Shown here in pieces: positions 1-9,510 of a stretch of DNA of 12,528 nucleotides. Every line of letters begins with the position of its first letter. Within the stretch, counting starts at the first letter, position 1. The translations under genes and the position numbers were made by a program. This DNA comes from Smittium mucronatum (Eukaryota; Kickxellomycota; Harpellomycetes; Harpellales; Legeriomycetaceae): positions 1-12,528 of the forward strand of contig LSSL01003209.1 of the NCBI GenBank assembly GCA_001953115.1, in the 5' to 3' direction. The notes below the pieces were generated by a model, which did not search any database, had not been told where the DNA came from, and saw only the letters and a list, made by a program, of their open reading frames with translations.

Positions 1-171
1 AATATACAGCTCTCTGGTACTATCTGGTCAGCTTTAAGCAGCTGGCTTAGTGTCGATAATATAAAAAATGGAAATAGAAATAAACTTTTTTTTGGTAATG
101 GAATTCAGAAATTTTATTGGCTAATTCAAATAAAAAAATCTAAAGGAGAGAGAGAGAGATTTATTTTTTGA
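1..171 (+). pseudogene. Open frame from the window edge; possible 3' end of a LINE protein
   Basis: Frame 1 is open from the first base to a TGA at 169-171, giving 56 codons with no start in the window. The peptide holds the stretch TIWSALSSWLSV near its N-terminus, then KLFFGNG and KFYWLIQ. This loosely resembles the region after the C-terminal zinc finger of LINE ORF2 proteins, where an 'IW..L..WL' segment is usual; that comparison is from memory of the family. The last codons run through a GA repeat and encode GERERF. The local G+C is higher than in the sequence that follows, which fits former coding DNA. It points toward the convergent peptidase gene. It could also be the last exon of an ordinary gene or a chance frame. 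Confidence 0.3.
146..159. repeat. (GA)7 microsatellite
   Basis: Seven perfect GA dinucleotides lie at the end of the edge open frame. A shorter GA-rich run (GGGAGAGAGATTTA) occurs near 7492-7505, but the two share only low-complexity sequence. Confidence 0.85.
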
Positions 172-437
172 TTTAAACTCAAAACTTTTTCATAGTTATT
201 TTGCCTATTTTTATTTAATTATAACCAAAGTGCATCTAAATTTGTTTATTTTTACTTAATTTCACACAGAAATTAATGGTTGATTTTCAAAGATAAAACT
301 TGGTTTCTTTAAGCTAAATTTGATTCGATTTTACTTGTTAACCTTCACTAAAAAAACCGATATTGTAGGTTTATAATATTCTCTATGCGTTAGATAGACA
401 ATTCAAATAATAGAAAAGAAAAAAAAGATACATTTTT
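172..437. other. AT-rich intergenic gap between two convergent 3' ends
   Basis: This stretch is AT-rich with A and T runs and stop codons in all frames. It has no tRNA-like or inverted-repeat structure that I can support. It separates the edge open frame from the 3' end of the peptidase gene, so if the edge frame is real the two units converge here. Confidence 0.6.
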
Positions 438-443
438 TTTATT
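438..443 (-). terminator. AATAAA poly(A) signal of the peptidase gene
   Basis: Read on the minus strand, a perfect AATAAA begins 24 bases after the TAG stop. A pyrimidine/U-rich stretch follows at about 410-431 (TATC then a run of T, then CTTTTC), as expected for a downstream element. The sequence is AT-rich, so hexamers can occur by chance, but position and downstream context both fit. The predicted 3' UTR is very short. Confidence 0.5.
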
Positions 444-467
444 GAAAGTCGACGAAAAAAATATTAT

Positions 468-2585
468 CTAATCTAGTTGCCACACTGTGGTATTTGTATG
501 TGATCCTGAGAAACCCAAGATTTCACTTAGCCATTTGAGTTGGTTAGGGGGCTTGGAAACAAAGTGATCTTCGTCAGGGAAATAGAGGAGTTTTGAATCT
601 ATTCCTTTACGTTGCAAAACGGTAAAGGCAGAGATTCCTTCCGAAACGGGGATTCTGAAATCGAATTCGCTGTGAATGAACAGGGTGGGAGTTTTCCAAT
701 TCGCTGTGAAACGTTCGGGGTTATTGGCTTCGTAAATTTCTCGGTCGGCTACGATCCATGGAATTCCCATGTCGTGCTCCATAAACCAAAGTTCTTCAGT
801 CATGTAATACATACCCACAGTATTAAAAACTCCATCGTGGTTGACAAATGCTTTGAATCTATCGGTGTGACCATTCAACCAGTTGACCATGTATCCTCCA
901 TATGAAGCACCAATTCCGACAATATTGCTAGGATCTACATAATGGGCATTAGAAATCAAAACATCAAGACCTGTCATTAAATCTTCGTACGGATAAGTTC
1001 CCCAATTATGTCTTATTGAATCAGTAAATTTCTGACCATATGCGTCACCGCCATGGAAATTAACAATAACAACAACAAAGCCTTGGTTTGCATACATATT
1101 CGGACTCCAGGCAGTACTCCAACCATCATTCCAGCTTTGTTGAGGTCCACCATGGATCAGGTAAATTACAGGGTATTTTTTGGTAGGATCAAAACCGAAT
1201 GGATACAGAAGCATTGCTTGTACTGATTCGTTCATTGCACCATTAAACCAGAAAGTTTGTGTAGGTGATAGCCACAATGTATCCAAAACAGCCTTGTTCT
1301 CAAAAGTTAACTGAGTTAGTTTACCAGAATCTTGGCTTGTGTCTAGAATGAACAATGAGTCAGGGAATTGCAAAGTGCTCAAACTAATAATGAAAGAGTT
1401 GCTATCGATTTGGAACATACTTCTTACAGTTCCATTTGAAGTAAATCTAGTTGCAGTATTGCTTGCAATATCGATAATGAAAAGAGGTCTATCCTTTTCA
1501 AAAGGTGCTGTGAAAATAATTTTTTTAGAGTCATCAGAGAATTTAATCAATAGTGGACTCTTTTCCCAGTATGGAATGAGACGGGTTTGAGATTGCGATG
1601 CAATTTTGTACAGAATAACTTGGTTTTGATCAGATTCATAGCCAGGGGTTCCCATTTGTAGCCATGCAATACTGGTACCATCTGGAGAGTATACTGGAGA
1701 TGAAGCGGCTCCTTTGAAATTGGAATTTAGCCTGACAGGAGCTGATGAGCCGTCAACAGGGGCTTGAAAGACGCCAGCTTCAGTCTGCCATGCTTCTTCT
1801 TTGCCCTGGATTTTGGCAGAAAATAGAATTGATTTTCCATCGGGTGAGAAGTTGTAGCTATCAGGTTCAAGACCCCATTCACCAGTGTATTTTTCCACGA
1901 TGTTTACTGGGTCTCCAGTTGGTTTAACGGAACCTTGGTCTGAAACGGGGATTGTGAAAAGTTGGTACCTATCTTGCAAGATCCATTCATTCCAGTGTCT
2001 AACGAACAACTTTTTGTGAACAACGCCAGAACTAGGCAAACCATCAATCCTAGCTCTTTCAGCGGCTGACTCTTCAATCCCCATTCCCTGGTAAACTTTT
2101 GAAATGAACGCGATTCGCTTAGCTTGGCTTCCATACACGATACCACTAACCCCATTAGTAAAATTGGTTACTTGGCTGACACTACCATCAACTGTTGACA
2201 CAGTGAAAATGTTAGTGTTTGGGGTGCCCCGAGTAGCCAAAAAAGCGACAGTATTGTCATTGATCCATATAGGGGAGGTGTCGCCCTGACCTTTGACATT
2301 GGGGGTTAAATCAATTGCAGAACTGAATCCTTTGGAAATATCAACCCATCTAAGATTAGCCCTGCCAGAATTTGAAGTTTTGTTGTACTGATACTGTTGG
2401 TACACCATCTGTTTCCTGTTGGGGGAGATTGCAGGCGAACTCATTCTCTTCAGTTGTATGTACTGTGCAGGATCAAATTTTGTGTACTCGGACCAGTCAG
2501 GAAACAAGCTCGGGTCTGGGTTGAAGACATCAGAAAGAGCCAGATGTGAAAACAGAGAAATGGAAAATATCCACTGAAACTTCAT
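468..2585 (-). CDS. DPP5: Secreted dipeptidyl-peptidase 5-like serine peptidase (family S9C)
   Basis: This 705-residue protein is complete in one exon. Enzymes of this family cleave dipeptides from peptide N-termini; fungal DPP5 is secreted. Residues 1-18 form a signal peptide (hydrophobic IFSISLFSHLAL, likely cut after ALS18). Residues about 50-440 are a beta-propeller with PD40-like blades: SPAISPNRKQMVY (50-62), NFSPDGKSILFSA (245-257), VYSPDGTSIAWLQ (298-310) and KFSDDSKKIIFTA (348-360). Residues about 455-693 are the hydrolase domain. Its HGGPQQSW is at 478-485, nucleophile Ser561 in GASYGGYM, Asp642 in HSEFDFR and His674 in DEDHF, so the triad is intact. Length matches fungal DPP5 (about 700-720). 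Six N-glycosylation sequons are visible (N68, 141, 245, 384, 452, 698). The ATG has A at -3 (AAATAAC before it), and the signal peptide follows directly, which supports this start. No KDEL-type retention signal or GPI tail is seen. It stands alone, with no operon or cluster partner. Its G+C is far above its flanks. Family assignment is firm; exact substrate preference is inferred. Confidence 0.96.
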   Translation of the reverse strand: MKFQWIFSISLFSHLALSDVFNPDPSLFPDWSEYTKFDPAQYIQLKRMSSPAISPNRKQMVYQQYQYNKTSNSGRANLRWVDISKGFSSAIDLTPNVKGQGDTSPIWINDNTVAFLATRGTPNTNIFTVSTVDGSVSQVTNFTNGVSGIVYGSQAKRIAFISKVYQGMGIEESAAERARIDGLPSSGVVHKKLFVRHWNEWILQDRYQLFTIPVSDQGSVKPTGDPVNIVEKYTGEWGLEPDSYNFSPDGKSILFSAKIQGKEEAWQTEAGVFQAPVDGSSAPVRLNSNFKGAASSPVYSPDGTSIAWLQMGTPGYESDQNQVILYKIASQSQTRLIPYWEKSPLLIKFSDDSKKIIFTAPFEKDRPLFIIDIASNTATRFTSNGTVRSMFQIDSNSFIISLSTLQFPDSLFILDTSQDSGKLTQLTFENKAVLDTLWLSPTQTFWFNGAMNESVQAMLLYPFGFDPTKKYPVIYLIHGGPQQSWNDGWSTAWSPNMYANQGFVVVIVNFHGGDAYGQKFTDSIRHNWGTYPYEDLMTGLDVLISNAHYVDPSNIVGIGASYGGYMVNWLNGHTDRFKAFVNHDGVFNTVGMYYMTEELWFMEHDMGIPWIVADREIYEANNPERFTANWKTPTLFIHSEFDFRIPVSEGISAFTVLQRKGIDSKLLYFPDEDHFVSKPPNQLKWLSEILGFSGSHTNTTVWQLD

Positions 2586-2678
2586 GTTATTTCAAATCTA
2601 GTATATACAATTTAAGATACAAGTGATGAAAATAGTTTGCTGTAACAGTGGTGAATTGTATACTTATTCAATCTAGTA

Positions 2679-2694
2679 TTTAATTATAAATTAT
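2679..2694 (-). promoter_or_regulatory. DPP5: Weak TATA-like stretch upstream of DPP5
   Basis: On the minus strand this reads ATAATTTATAATTAAA, about 95-110 bases before the ATG, a plausible distance for a core promoter with a short leader. A second TATATAC-like block at 2601-2608 is too close to the ATG to serve. Background AT content makes such matches common, so this is only a candidate. Confidence 0.2.
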
Positions 2695-2793
2695 GTAAAA
2701 ATTTAAAATTAGGACATGTAAATTACACTCTGAAAGAGATTTTAGGCATCATCTTCGCCCGAAAGATCAAGGTTTTTATATGAAAAAAAATAA

Positions 2794-2827
2794 AATCTCA
2801 AACAATCAATAGATCCATATTGAGATT
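2794..2827. repeat. Hairpin AATCTCAA/TTGAGATT, 18-nt loop
   Basis: An exact 8-bp inverted repeat (2794-2801 with 2820-2827) is followed by C then a T run. It lies about 210-240 bp upstream of the peptidase ATG. No function can be assigned. Confidence 0.4.
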
Positions 2828-3624
2828 CTTTTTTATTAAGCAACTCCATTCCGAATTTGTATACTATGATGTTTGAAAGTGTAGTGAATAACAAAATCTC
2901 GAGGCATTTACAAACAATAAATCAATCGTTTTTGTTTCATGTGATTTTTTAGCGAAACCCCCGGCTGAAAAATCCAATATGCCATTTATAGTGTTATTCT
3001 TTTTATACTTAGTACAGAACAGCTATTTTTTATCTATAATTTGATGGTAAACTTTGGGGATCATTAGTAATGGTGTTTAATTAATGTAAAAATACTCGCT
3101 GCGTAACTGAAAATGAGGTGATTTACTGGAGCTGGTTTATAGGGAAACAAGAAGAATGCCTAAAAAATTCTAGGAATTCATAGAAAGTTTGATAGATTTC
3201 AGCATAGTTTTCATAAATAGTCTTGATTTTCCATTTAGATAATAATCAATATAGCATTGCAAGCTCCACAAAAACAAGTATAAAGCTGCCATTTAGAACA
3301 AAAAACATTCAGGGGGACAAAGGTATTATGTCATTTTTAATTAAAAGGATAGTTTTAATATGACCAATTCGGTGGAGTTACAAAATATCCGATTATTTCT
3401 AGATAATAAAATAAATAAAAAGGATAGAGAGAAACAAAAATTGGATCCAACCTCAAGAAAAATAATGCGAATCCTTTTTTATTCGGAGAAATTAGGATTC
3501 CTAATCAGGAAAATGACTGGATGTTTTGAATTCACTCAAAAAAATTAAAGATTTCGATATAATTTGGATTCAGATGGAGATACAAATGACTGTTTACAGC
3601 ACCACCCCCTCCTCTTATTTTTAG

Positions 3625-3655
3625 GGGCTAAAAATCATTTAACTTATTTTAGCCC
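3625..3655. repeat. Hairpin GGGCTAAAA/TTTTAGCCC, 13-nt loop
   Basis: A perfect 9-bp inverted repeat (3625-3633 with 3647-3655) has a GC-containing base (GGGC/GCCC) that is rare in this background. It directly follows a C-rich run (CACCACCCCCTCC, 3600-3612). It could be a remnant of inverted transposon ends or a chance structure. Confidence 0.5.
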
Positions 3656-4996
3656 AACTTTGACAAATTTTCGCATTTTCATTTGTAATATCCACCAATT
3701 ATAAACAAATATCACGCATCAGACAATTACACCGGCTGAGGAATAAGCGTCACTTTTTTTAATTTCTCTTTGAACAAATTGTAGTAGAAGAATAGCTGCC
3801 GTAAAAACCTTCACTCATCAAAGCTAGTACACAAAATCGACTTTAGAAAATAGCGTTCTACAGAAACGCCATTACCTAAAATAACTACAATCGGCTAACT
3901 AAATATCCCTTTTATAAACAGCAAGGAAGAAACAATCCCCTCAAGCAAAAAACCAACCATCCATCCAACCAATCATTGAAAAATTAAAAAAACTGGTATC
4001 TTTTTGCAAAAAAAACTTTGATACTTTTATTGAAAAATGAATGGCTTCGTCTTCGCAATAGAACCAGTAGTAAAACAACCTATTTTTGTAAGCCTGGTTT
4101 GGTTTGTGATAGCTTATCCCAAATCAAGGTCATAGATTAGCTGCATGACTGATCAGATATACAAAATTCCATCTTGATATATCATTTTAATTAAACTATT
4201 CTTGGTTTTAAAAAAAATCAATATAGCGATTTTTAGACTTCTATAACATTTGAAAATTAAGACTCTGGTTTTTTTTATTGGAATATTTAGTCTGTGTTCT
4301 ATAATGAGATGTAATACACCGTCTCTAATTAATCCATAATTCTAATTGTTTTTTAAGGGAACAAGGGGGTGTTCTGCAAGCATAGCTGTTAGGAGGAAAT
4401 GGCTTAAGTCTGGCTTGATCTGATTTTTTGGATATATCTTTTCGATAAAATCCTAATCCAATAGATAAAAAAACGGGCTGCATTTTATCAATATGAAAGT
4501 TTCATGGTGGGGTTTATATAAGATCATTCCAATTTTATATATCTCATTGCATGCTAATTTAAATATGGAAAATAAAATACTCGGATCTTGGCTATCTCCA
4601 TCTCTAAAAACAATAATAATAATAAAGTTTACTTTAGGACTAAATATTGTGTTTGATTGTGCAAATCTCAAGGAAGAGAATATATATGAAATAGTTGTAA
4701 TTTTTAAAAACTCGAGAAAAGTTATATGTTCCTATGGTAGAAAGATATTATTTCGATGAAAAGAATGAAATATTTTATAAAATTTACGATACATGTTCTA
4801 AAGGAACAACGTATTAGGAGAAAGGTTGAAGCTTAAAAGGTTTTACTGAAAACATTTCAAATAATTTTGAATATAATTTTTTATCTAAAAGAAATCAATT
4901 AAATATTCGACAGTACAAAATCGCAAATGATTACTGTATTTTTACTTTTTAAAAGTTATAGCGCTAGTGGCTAGAAAACGTGTTTAAAATCTTTGT

Positions 4997-5167
4997 TTAA
5001 CCCTTTCGGGGCCGATGATACAAAAAATGGCATTCATTTTTCACTCAATGTCAATTTTGGATTAATAATATTCGTATGTTATTGGGTAAATGAAAAAATC
5101 AAGCCAATTGAAATAGATACAATACCCAAATAGGAGAAGGTAAAAATTTGAGCCCTGAAAGGGTTCG
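4997..5167. mobile_element. Candidate piggyBac-type MITE, about 163 bp
   Basis: The left end reads TTAA (4997-5000) then CCCTTTCGGGGC (5001-5012). The right end reads GCCCTGAAAGGG (5152-5163). The two ends are inverted copies matching at 11 of 12 bases. piggyBac-superfamily elements insert at TTAA and commonly begin CCC(T/Y), so the left boundary fits that family well. The flanking tetranucleotide on the right is TTCG (5164-5167), not TTAA, so the target duplication is imperfect or lost. A smaller inverted pair, TTGGGTA (5082-5088) and TACCCAA (5123-5129), lies inside. The interior has no coding potential for a transposase, so it would have been moved in trans. Alternatively this is a chance inverted repeat, though the GC-rich ends stand out in this AT-rich DNA. 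Confidence 0.5.
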
Positions 5168-5675
5168 TGTACAACCATCATTTGACTATAAAGAGCTTAT
5201 TGGCGAATATACAATCAGCGATAATTAAATAATCCCTATTATCTATAATTGATTAGAAACGTAAAATATGTCTTCAAATAACTCGCACCATACACTCATT
5301 TAGGTGCCACCCAAATATATCTATTATACTCGAGATTCGATTGGTAAAATATGCAAGTCCTAATAAACCTGCAATATTGCGTAATTATAGAAAAAAAAAT
5401 CACGTGGTTATTAACTTGATATTGAATTCAGATTTTTCCTACTCTTTAATAAAATATCCCATAATCAAAAAAGTTTGATTTATTAGTTTAGGTAATTGGC
5501 CACATGTTTATATTTTTTTATTTTATCTGAAATACATAGATTTCTATGGCTTCAATACGAACGTAAGTCAACCCACCCCCCCCTCATTTATAAAAAAACT
5601 ATTTTATGAAGATTATATGCATGCAAAATCATAAAATTTCAATTTCTAAATCGGATTATGGGACTAAGATCATAA

Positions 5676-5712
5676 CTTGCAAAAAAAAAAATCTTTAAAA
5701 AAAAATTGCAAG
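5676..5712. repeat. CTTGCAA/TTGCAAG inverted repeat around two A runs
   Basis: Exact 7-bp arms (5676-5682 and 5706-5712) enclose two A tracts. The similarity continues outward imperfectly: GATCAT..AA on the left faces GATTATCGCA read from the right, with a 2-base gap. No matching target duplication was found, so it is listed only as an inverted repeat. Confidence 0.4.
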
Positions 5713-7054
5713 TGCGATAATCATCGAATTCGCTCTATCTTACTATGAAACAAAATATTCTTCTTTCCAATTTATACGCTTTATAGTTACGTATTTATAT
5801 TTCTTCACCATATCTAAGAGGTATGTGTCAGTTAAAAATTCAAACAATAAACTCAATCAGATCAATATTACTAGAAGAGACTTTCATCTTATTTAATATG
5901 ATAAAAAACGCTTTATTCTATTTTTTGCAAATCCCGACAAGTAAAGTATTTTTAAAAAAACACGCTCATATCTAAAAATCTTCTGCATTTGATAAATTTA
6001 TCGCTGTTTTAAACGTAAAAAATTTTTAGTTTCATGAATAATTTTAAATGATTTCAAGCCCATTAATAAAAACATAAAAGGATGTATTTGGCTGAGACGC
6101 TTATTCCACAATTTTTTTATATTTGAGATCAAAAGAAAAGAATTTCTGTATATAACTTTTTACATTTTTCTTTATAAACCTCTGTATATATATGCATTAC
6201 CATATTTTTTAAAAAATAAACGTTTAAATATTATCATTATAAGTAAAACCGAATCTTCATTTTACACACATGTTATTAGAACCACTGATTTGCTGCACAT
6301 TTCACCTAATGGGACAATCAATTATTTTTTGTTTCTTAAATTATATTTTATAGTAAAAAAAATCAGCTTTCCAAATTTTACATATTTACATTTAAAGCTT
6401 AATCCTCTATTCCAGGTGAAAAAATAATAGATGCGATTTAAATATATCATTAATCAATTCACCAAAATAACATGATCCATTCAACACTTTACTTAGTCTT
6501 TGAAAATATCAACTTTAAATCAATCATCTAAGAACCGGAAATATAAGTAAAGATTAAACGATATGCACAGAAAGACTATGTTTCTATATCATTAAAGATC
6601 AAATATTTATAAAAATATAACAACTCCGAAACCCCGGGAAATATCATTTATATGATGGTTATTTTTAAATGTGATAAAACGTTTTTTTTTTTGGCCCTAT
6701 AAGTATTAAATACATCTACTAGTTAAATAAATACAAATAAATGTATCCTATAATCTTTGTATTATGGCCAATAAAACCAGAGTCTATATTAGTGTTATAA
6801 TTTACACTAGAAAAAAAGTGAACTTTATTTAAATATTTAAGAAAAATACAAAAAAAGTCATAAAACGTGGGCTTAATAATCTTAATTTGTATATATATAA
6901 TAATAAAATACATAAATACTTATAAGATAAATTTTCACTTAGCTAAAACAAAATATATTATTAATTATATACTTATTTTTTGCTTGATACACTGAGTCGA
7001 ATTATTTATATTGGGAATTAAAAGAAAATTCATTCCTTCGTCTGTATAAAATAT

Positions 7055-7081
7055 AAGAATTTTTTCTCGAAAAAAATTCTT
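7055..7081. repeat. Perfect 11-bp hairpin with 5-nt loop
   Basis: AAGAATTTTTT (7055-7065) pairs with AAAAAATTCTT (7071-7081) around the loop CTCGA. The stem is almost all A/T, so its stability is modest and chance is possible in this background. Confidence 0.45.
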
Positions 7082-7921
7082 GTAGTTGAATGGCTAGTTC
7101 TATGATTAAGATTGCAATTACTACTAACTTTTTCTTTTTTCTTTTATATGATATACATATTCTAATCTAGTTTTTTGTTTTCATTAACCAGCTGCTATTA
7201 TAAACTGGATTTAAGGGAACTATATTTTTTTGAAGGTTCTATTATTTCTAATATTTTAAATTATATATTTTTATTTTTAAAAATACAAGTAAATATATAA
7301 GAATATAATGGCAAATATTAGATCAAGATAAATATTACAAAAATATATTATAACATTAGTATCTTTAATTTTCTAACTATGGATATATTTATACCATATT
7401 TATTTTAAAAAAAAACATCTTGAATCATCATAAATCCAATATAAACTTTAAAAAAATTGAACTGAGATTAAAAATTTTGATTTAAGTGGAGGGAGAGAGA
7501 TTTAAAAAATACATTTTATTTTAAATAAATAAAATATGAATACCTTTTATAGTAAAAAAAAATTCTATTAAACTAATATTATAAAATTTCCGATATTTTA
7601 TTACTCTCACCTAAGCCTTTCTTCCCAGCCACCTTAAAAAATACCAATTTAGATAAAACTTAAAATAATTTAGGTCTTGTCAGTAGACTAACTTATTCAT
7701 ATTCTGAGTCATTACCTCATTATATTTTATCTAATCTAATATTTTTATATAGAAATTTTGAAGATATCTAAAAAAATTTCAATCTAGAAAATTTGAATTT
7801 TTTTGATTCTTTTTGTTTTTAAACTTATGAAATCGCTTTTTGTTGGTTCGTATATCATCTCATTTTAGATCCTATCCCTTAAAATCGTTTTTTAATATTA
7901 ATCCATTTTTGTGAAAATTTT

Positions 7922-8158
7922 TTATAAAAAACATATTTTGTAAAAATCGAATTTTAATCGGATAACTGTGACAATAGAAAAATTTATAAGAATAATAAAA
8001 ATAATCCTTTGAATAAAAAACACAATTAATAAGCAAAATATATTAATTTTGTGACGATTGAATTTAAAAAAATCTTCTGAATACTGAAATCTGGTAAAAA
8101 TACCTTTCTTTTTCTTTTTTGTGGATAATTTATTTAAAAAAATTTTCCCCCAAATCAT
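7922..8158 (-). pseudogene. Possible C-terminal zinc-finger segment of the LINE
   Basis: A 78-codon minus-strand frame contains FTRFQYSEDFFKF (from 8098) followed by NRHKINIFCLLIVFF. LINE ORF2 proteins commonly end with C-x2-C...ED.FHF...C..K..FW..IV. The spacing here fits if the two Cys became Phe, the His became Lys and the Trp became Cys. It sits about 0.9 kb past the post-RT block, a normal distance. No zinc ligand is clearly kept, so this rests on the ED-F-F-F pattern, spacing and position only. It may be a chance frame. Confidence 0.3.
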
Positions 8159-9019
8159 TTCAATATTTTAGAAAAACTGACAGAAGATTATTATAAATTA
8201 AACGTAAATGAAGTTTTTTTTATAAATAATAATTTTTTTCCCGATATATTTTTCTGGATGCTAAGAGTTTTTGGCCAATAAACTGTTAAAATTGGAAAAA
8301 ATTAAGATTTTTGTTTTATTTTTTGTAATTATAACAAAAATAAATGCCTGGAAAAAAGAAATTCCACTAAAAATAACTGAATTAAATAAAATTCTCCATT
8401 TTCATAATCTTTTTGGTGAAAATAAAAAATATATTTAGAATAGCATCTTATAGTTAAATAAATTATGCATTAATAACTTTCAAATGAAAATCAGTAAAAT
8501 AATAATCAAACTTAAAATTATTTAAAATTATTATGCTTTATAATTTCTGAAATAATTTTGATTAATCATTTATTTTTGATAATTATAGTAATCAACCAAG
8601 CTTTTTTCAGTATATAAAAAAAAATTGAAAATAATATTAAATATATAGGATTTTTACATAATTTAAAGAAAAAAATCAATAAAAAAGAACGATATCTTTA
8701 AATTCTTTTAATCTTGTGTTTGTTTAATTTTATAAGGATTTAAATTTCACCGTTTTTTCTCTTAATTATAGTTTAAAAACTTTTAAAAGAAAATAGCTAA
8801 ATAATGATGTTTAATAAAACATTTTTCTAATTTAAATTTGATTATTTTTTATTTGGAGAAATTTAAAGCCCTAAAATACAAAATTTTCAAATTTTCGCAT
8901 CTTTAAATATTCATAAATCAATATCAAATAATTTTAACAATCATAAAATTTATAATAAACCAATTTTTTTAGACTTTAGTTCACATTAGAAATATTTATT
9001 CACATAAATTACAGGCTCA

Positions 9020-9052
9020 TAACCACTCCATGATTTATCAGAATTGAGTGTG
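9020..9052 (-). pseudogene. Post-RT block of the LINE (HTQF**IMEWL)
   Basis: The minus strand reads H-T-Q-F-stop-stop-I-M-E-W-L. LINE proteins carry a block like '(H)xLQFRWIxPLL' after the reverse transcriptase; the stops TGA and TAA stand where CGA (Arg) and TGG (Trp) would be. An upstream stretch at about 9061-9110 (CCACCCTAAAACCCAAAT) may derive from the preceding P..kk.GGL block, but I cannot confirm it. Position relative to the RT core fits. Confidence 0.45.
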
Positions 9053-9510
9053 ATCGAAAAAAAAATTATATTCAAGTTAATTATATTTGGGTTTTAGGGT
9101 GGATACTGTTATAAAATAATAAATTCTTAAGTTAAATCTTTGTATATATAATAAAATGGTTAAAAAAATTGAAAAAAAAATCCATAAAAATTACTAAATT
9201 TGTGAATCAACACTTTAATTGGCTATTTTAAAAAATTCTTTAAAAAAAATAGAAAAAGAAAACAAATTAAAGAAAATTATGATTTTTAATTAAGGCTATA
9301 TAATTATCATTGTATATAAGATTTCTGGAGAAATGGGAATTGACTTTTTGGAAAATCGCAAATAAAATCTTACTTCTATATACAAATAACAGTGTTTTTA
9401 TAATGTGTTAAATACTTTTTTTTAATAAAAACCCACTTTAATTAGGGGTAAATATAGACCCAATTTATTTTTCATATAAATATTAAAGCATTAAGAGGAA
9501 ATGTATAAAA

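Larger units (their letters stand above)
2586..4996. other. Intergenic region upstream of the peptidase gene; no supported gene
   Basis: This holds the 5' flank of the peptidase gene and then about 2.3 kb of AT-rich DNA. Pockets of higher G+C occur near 2940-2990, 3100-3160, 3700-3960 and 4360-4430. None gave a recognisable protein in my reading. C-rich ACC/CCAACC repeats lie at 3953-3975. Short frames at 3360-3548(+), 4037-4135(+), 4325-4483(-) and 4493-4759(+) are open but match nothing I know. The uneven composition suggests eroded older sequence, probably transposon debris, but I could not identify it. Confidence 0.5.
5168..8029. other. Very AT-rich non-coding region
   Basis: About 2.9 kb has long A/T runs, a C8 run at 5576-5583, and stop codons throughout all frames. 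The longest frame here, 6719-6913 on the minus strand, is low-complexity and Ile/Tyr/Phe-rich. The stretch at 7602-7640 (CTCACCTAAGCCTTTCTTCCCAGCCACC) is a small G+C island of unknown origin. I see no tRNA, rRNA or conserved protein. The lower end of the LINE described separately may extend into the top of this range. Confidence 0.55.

Noticed and set aside
612..2289. Several open frames on both strands overlapping the peptidase gene
   Set aside because: They overlap the DPP5 coding region in other frames, have no features of their own, and are shadows of the real gene.
3360..3548. 62-codon plus-strand frame (MTNSVELQNIRLF...)
   Set aside because: Lys/Ile/Arg-rich with no recognisable domain or gene context; not separable from chance.
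3853..3869. 5-bp stem with 7-nt loop (CTACAGA) resembling a tRNA anticodon arm
   Set aside because: No D arm, T arm, B box or acceptor stem can be folded around it.
4088..4420. 18-bp similar pair, TAAGCCTGGTTTGGTTTG (4089-4106) and TAAGTCTGGCTTGATCTG (4403-4420), differing only by transitions
   Set aside because: The similarity stops at both edges and is too short to call a mutated repeat.
6719..6913. Minus-strand frame with IDSGFIGH, resembling the DSGATSH motif of Copia proteases
   Set aside because: Only four diagnostic residues match, the preceding Trp is absent, and no zinc knuckle, integrase or RT motif was found nearby; chance is a reasonable explanation.
7602..7640. Minus-strand KKGLGES stretch recalling the GGLG motif of LINEs
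   Set aside because: It lies about 1.4 kb beyond where that motif should be relative to the RT core, and nothing around it matches.
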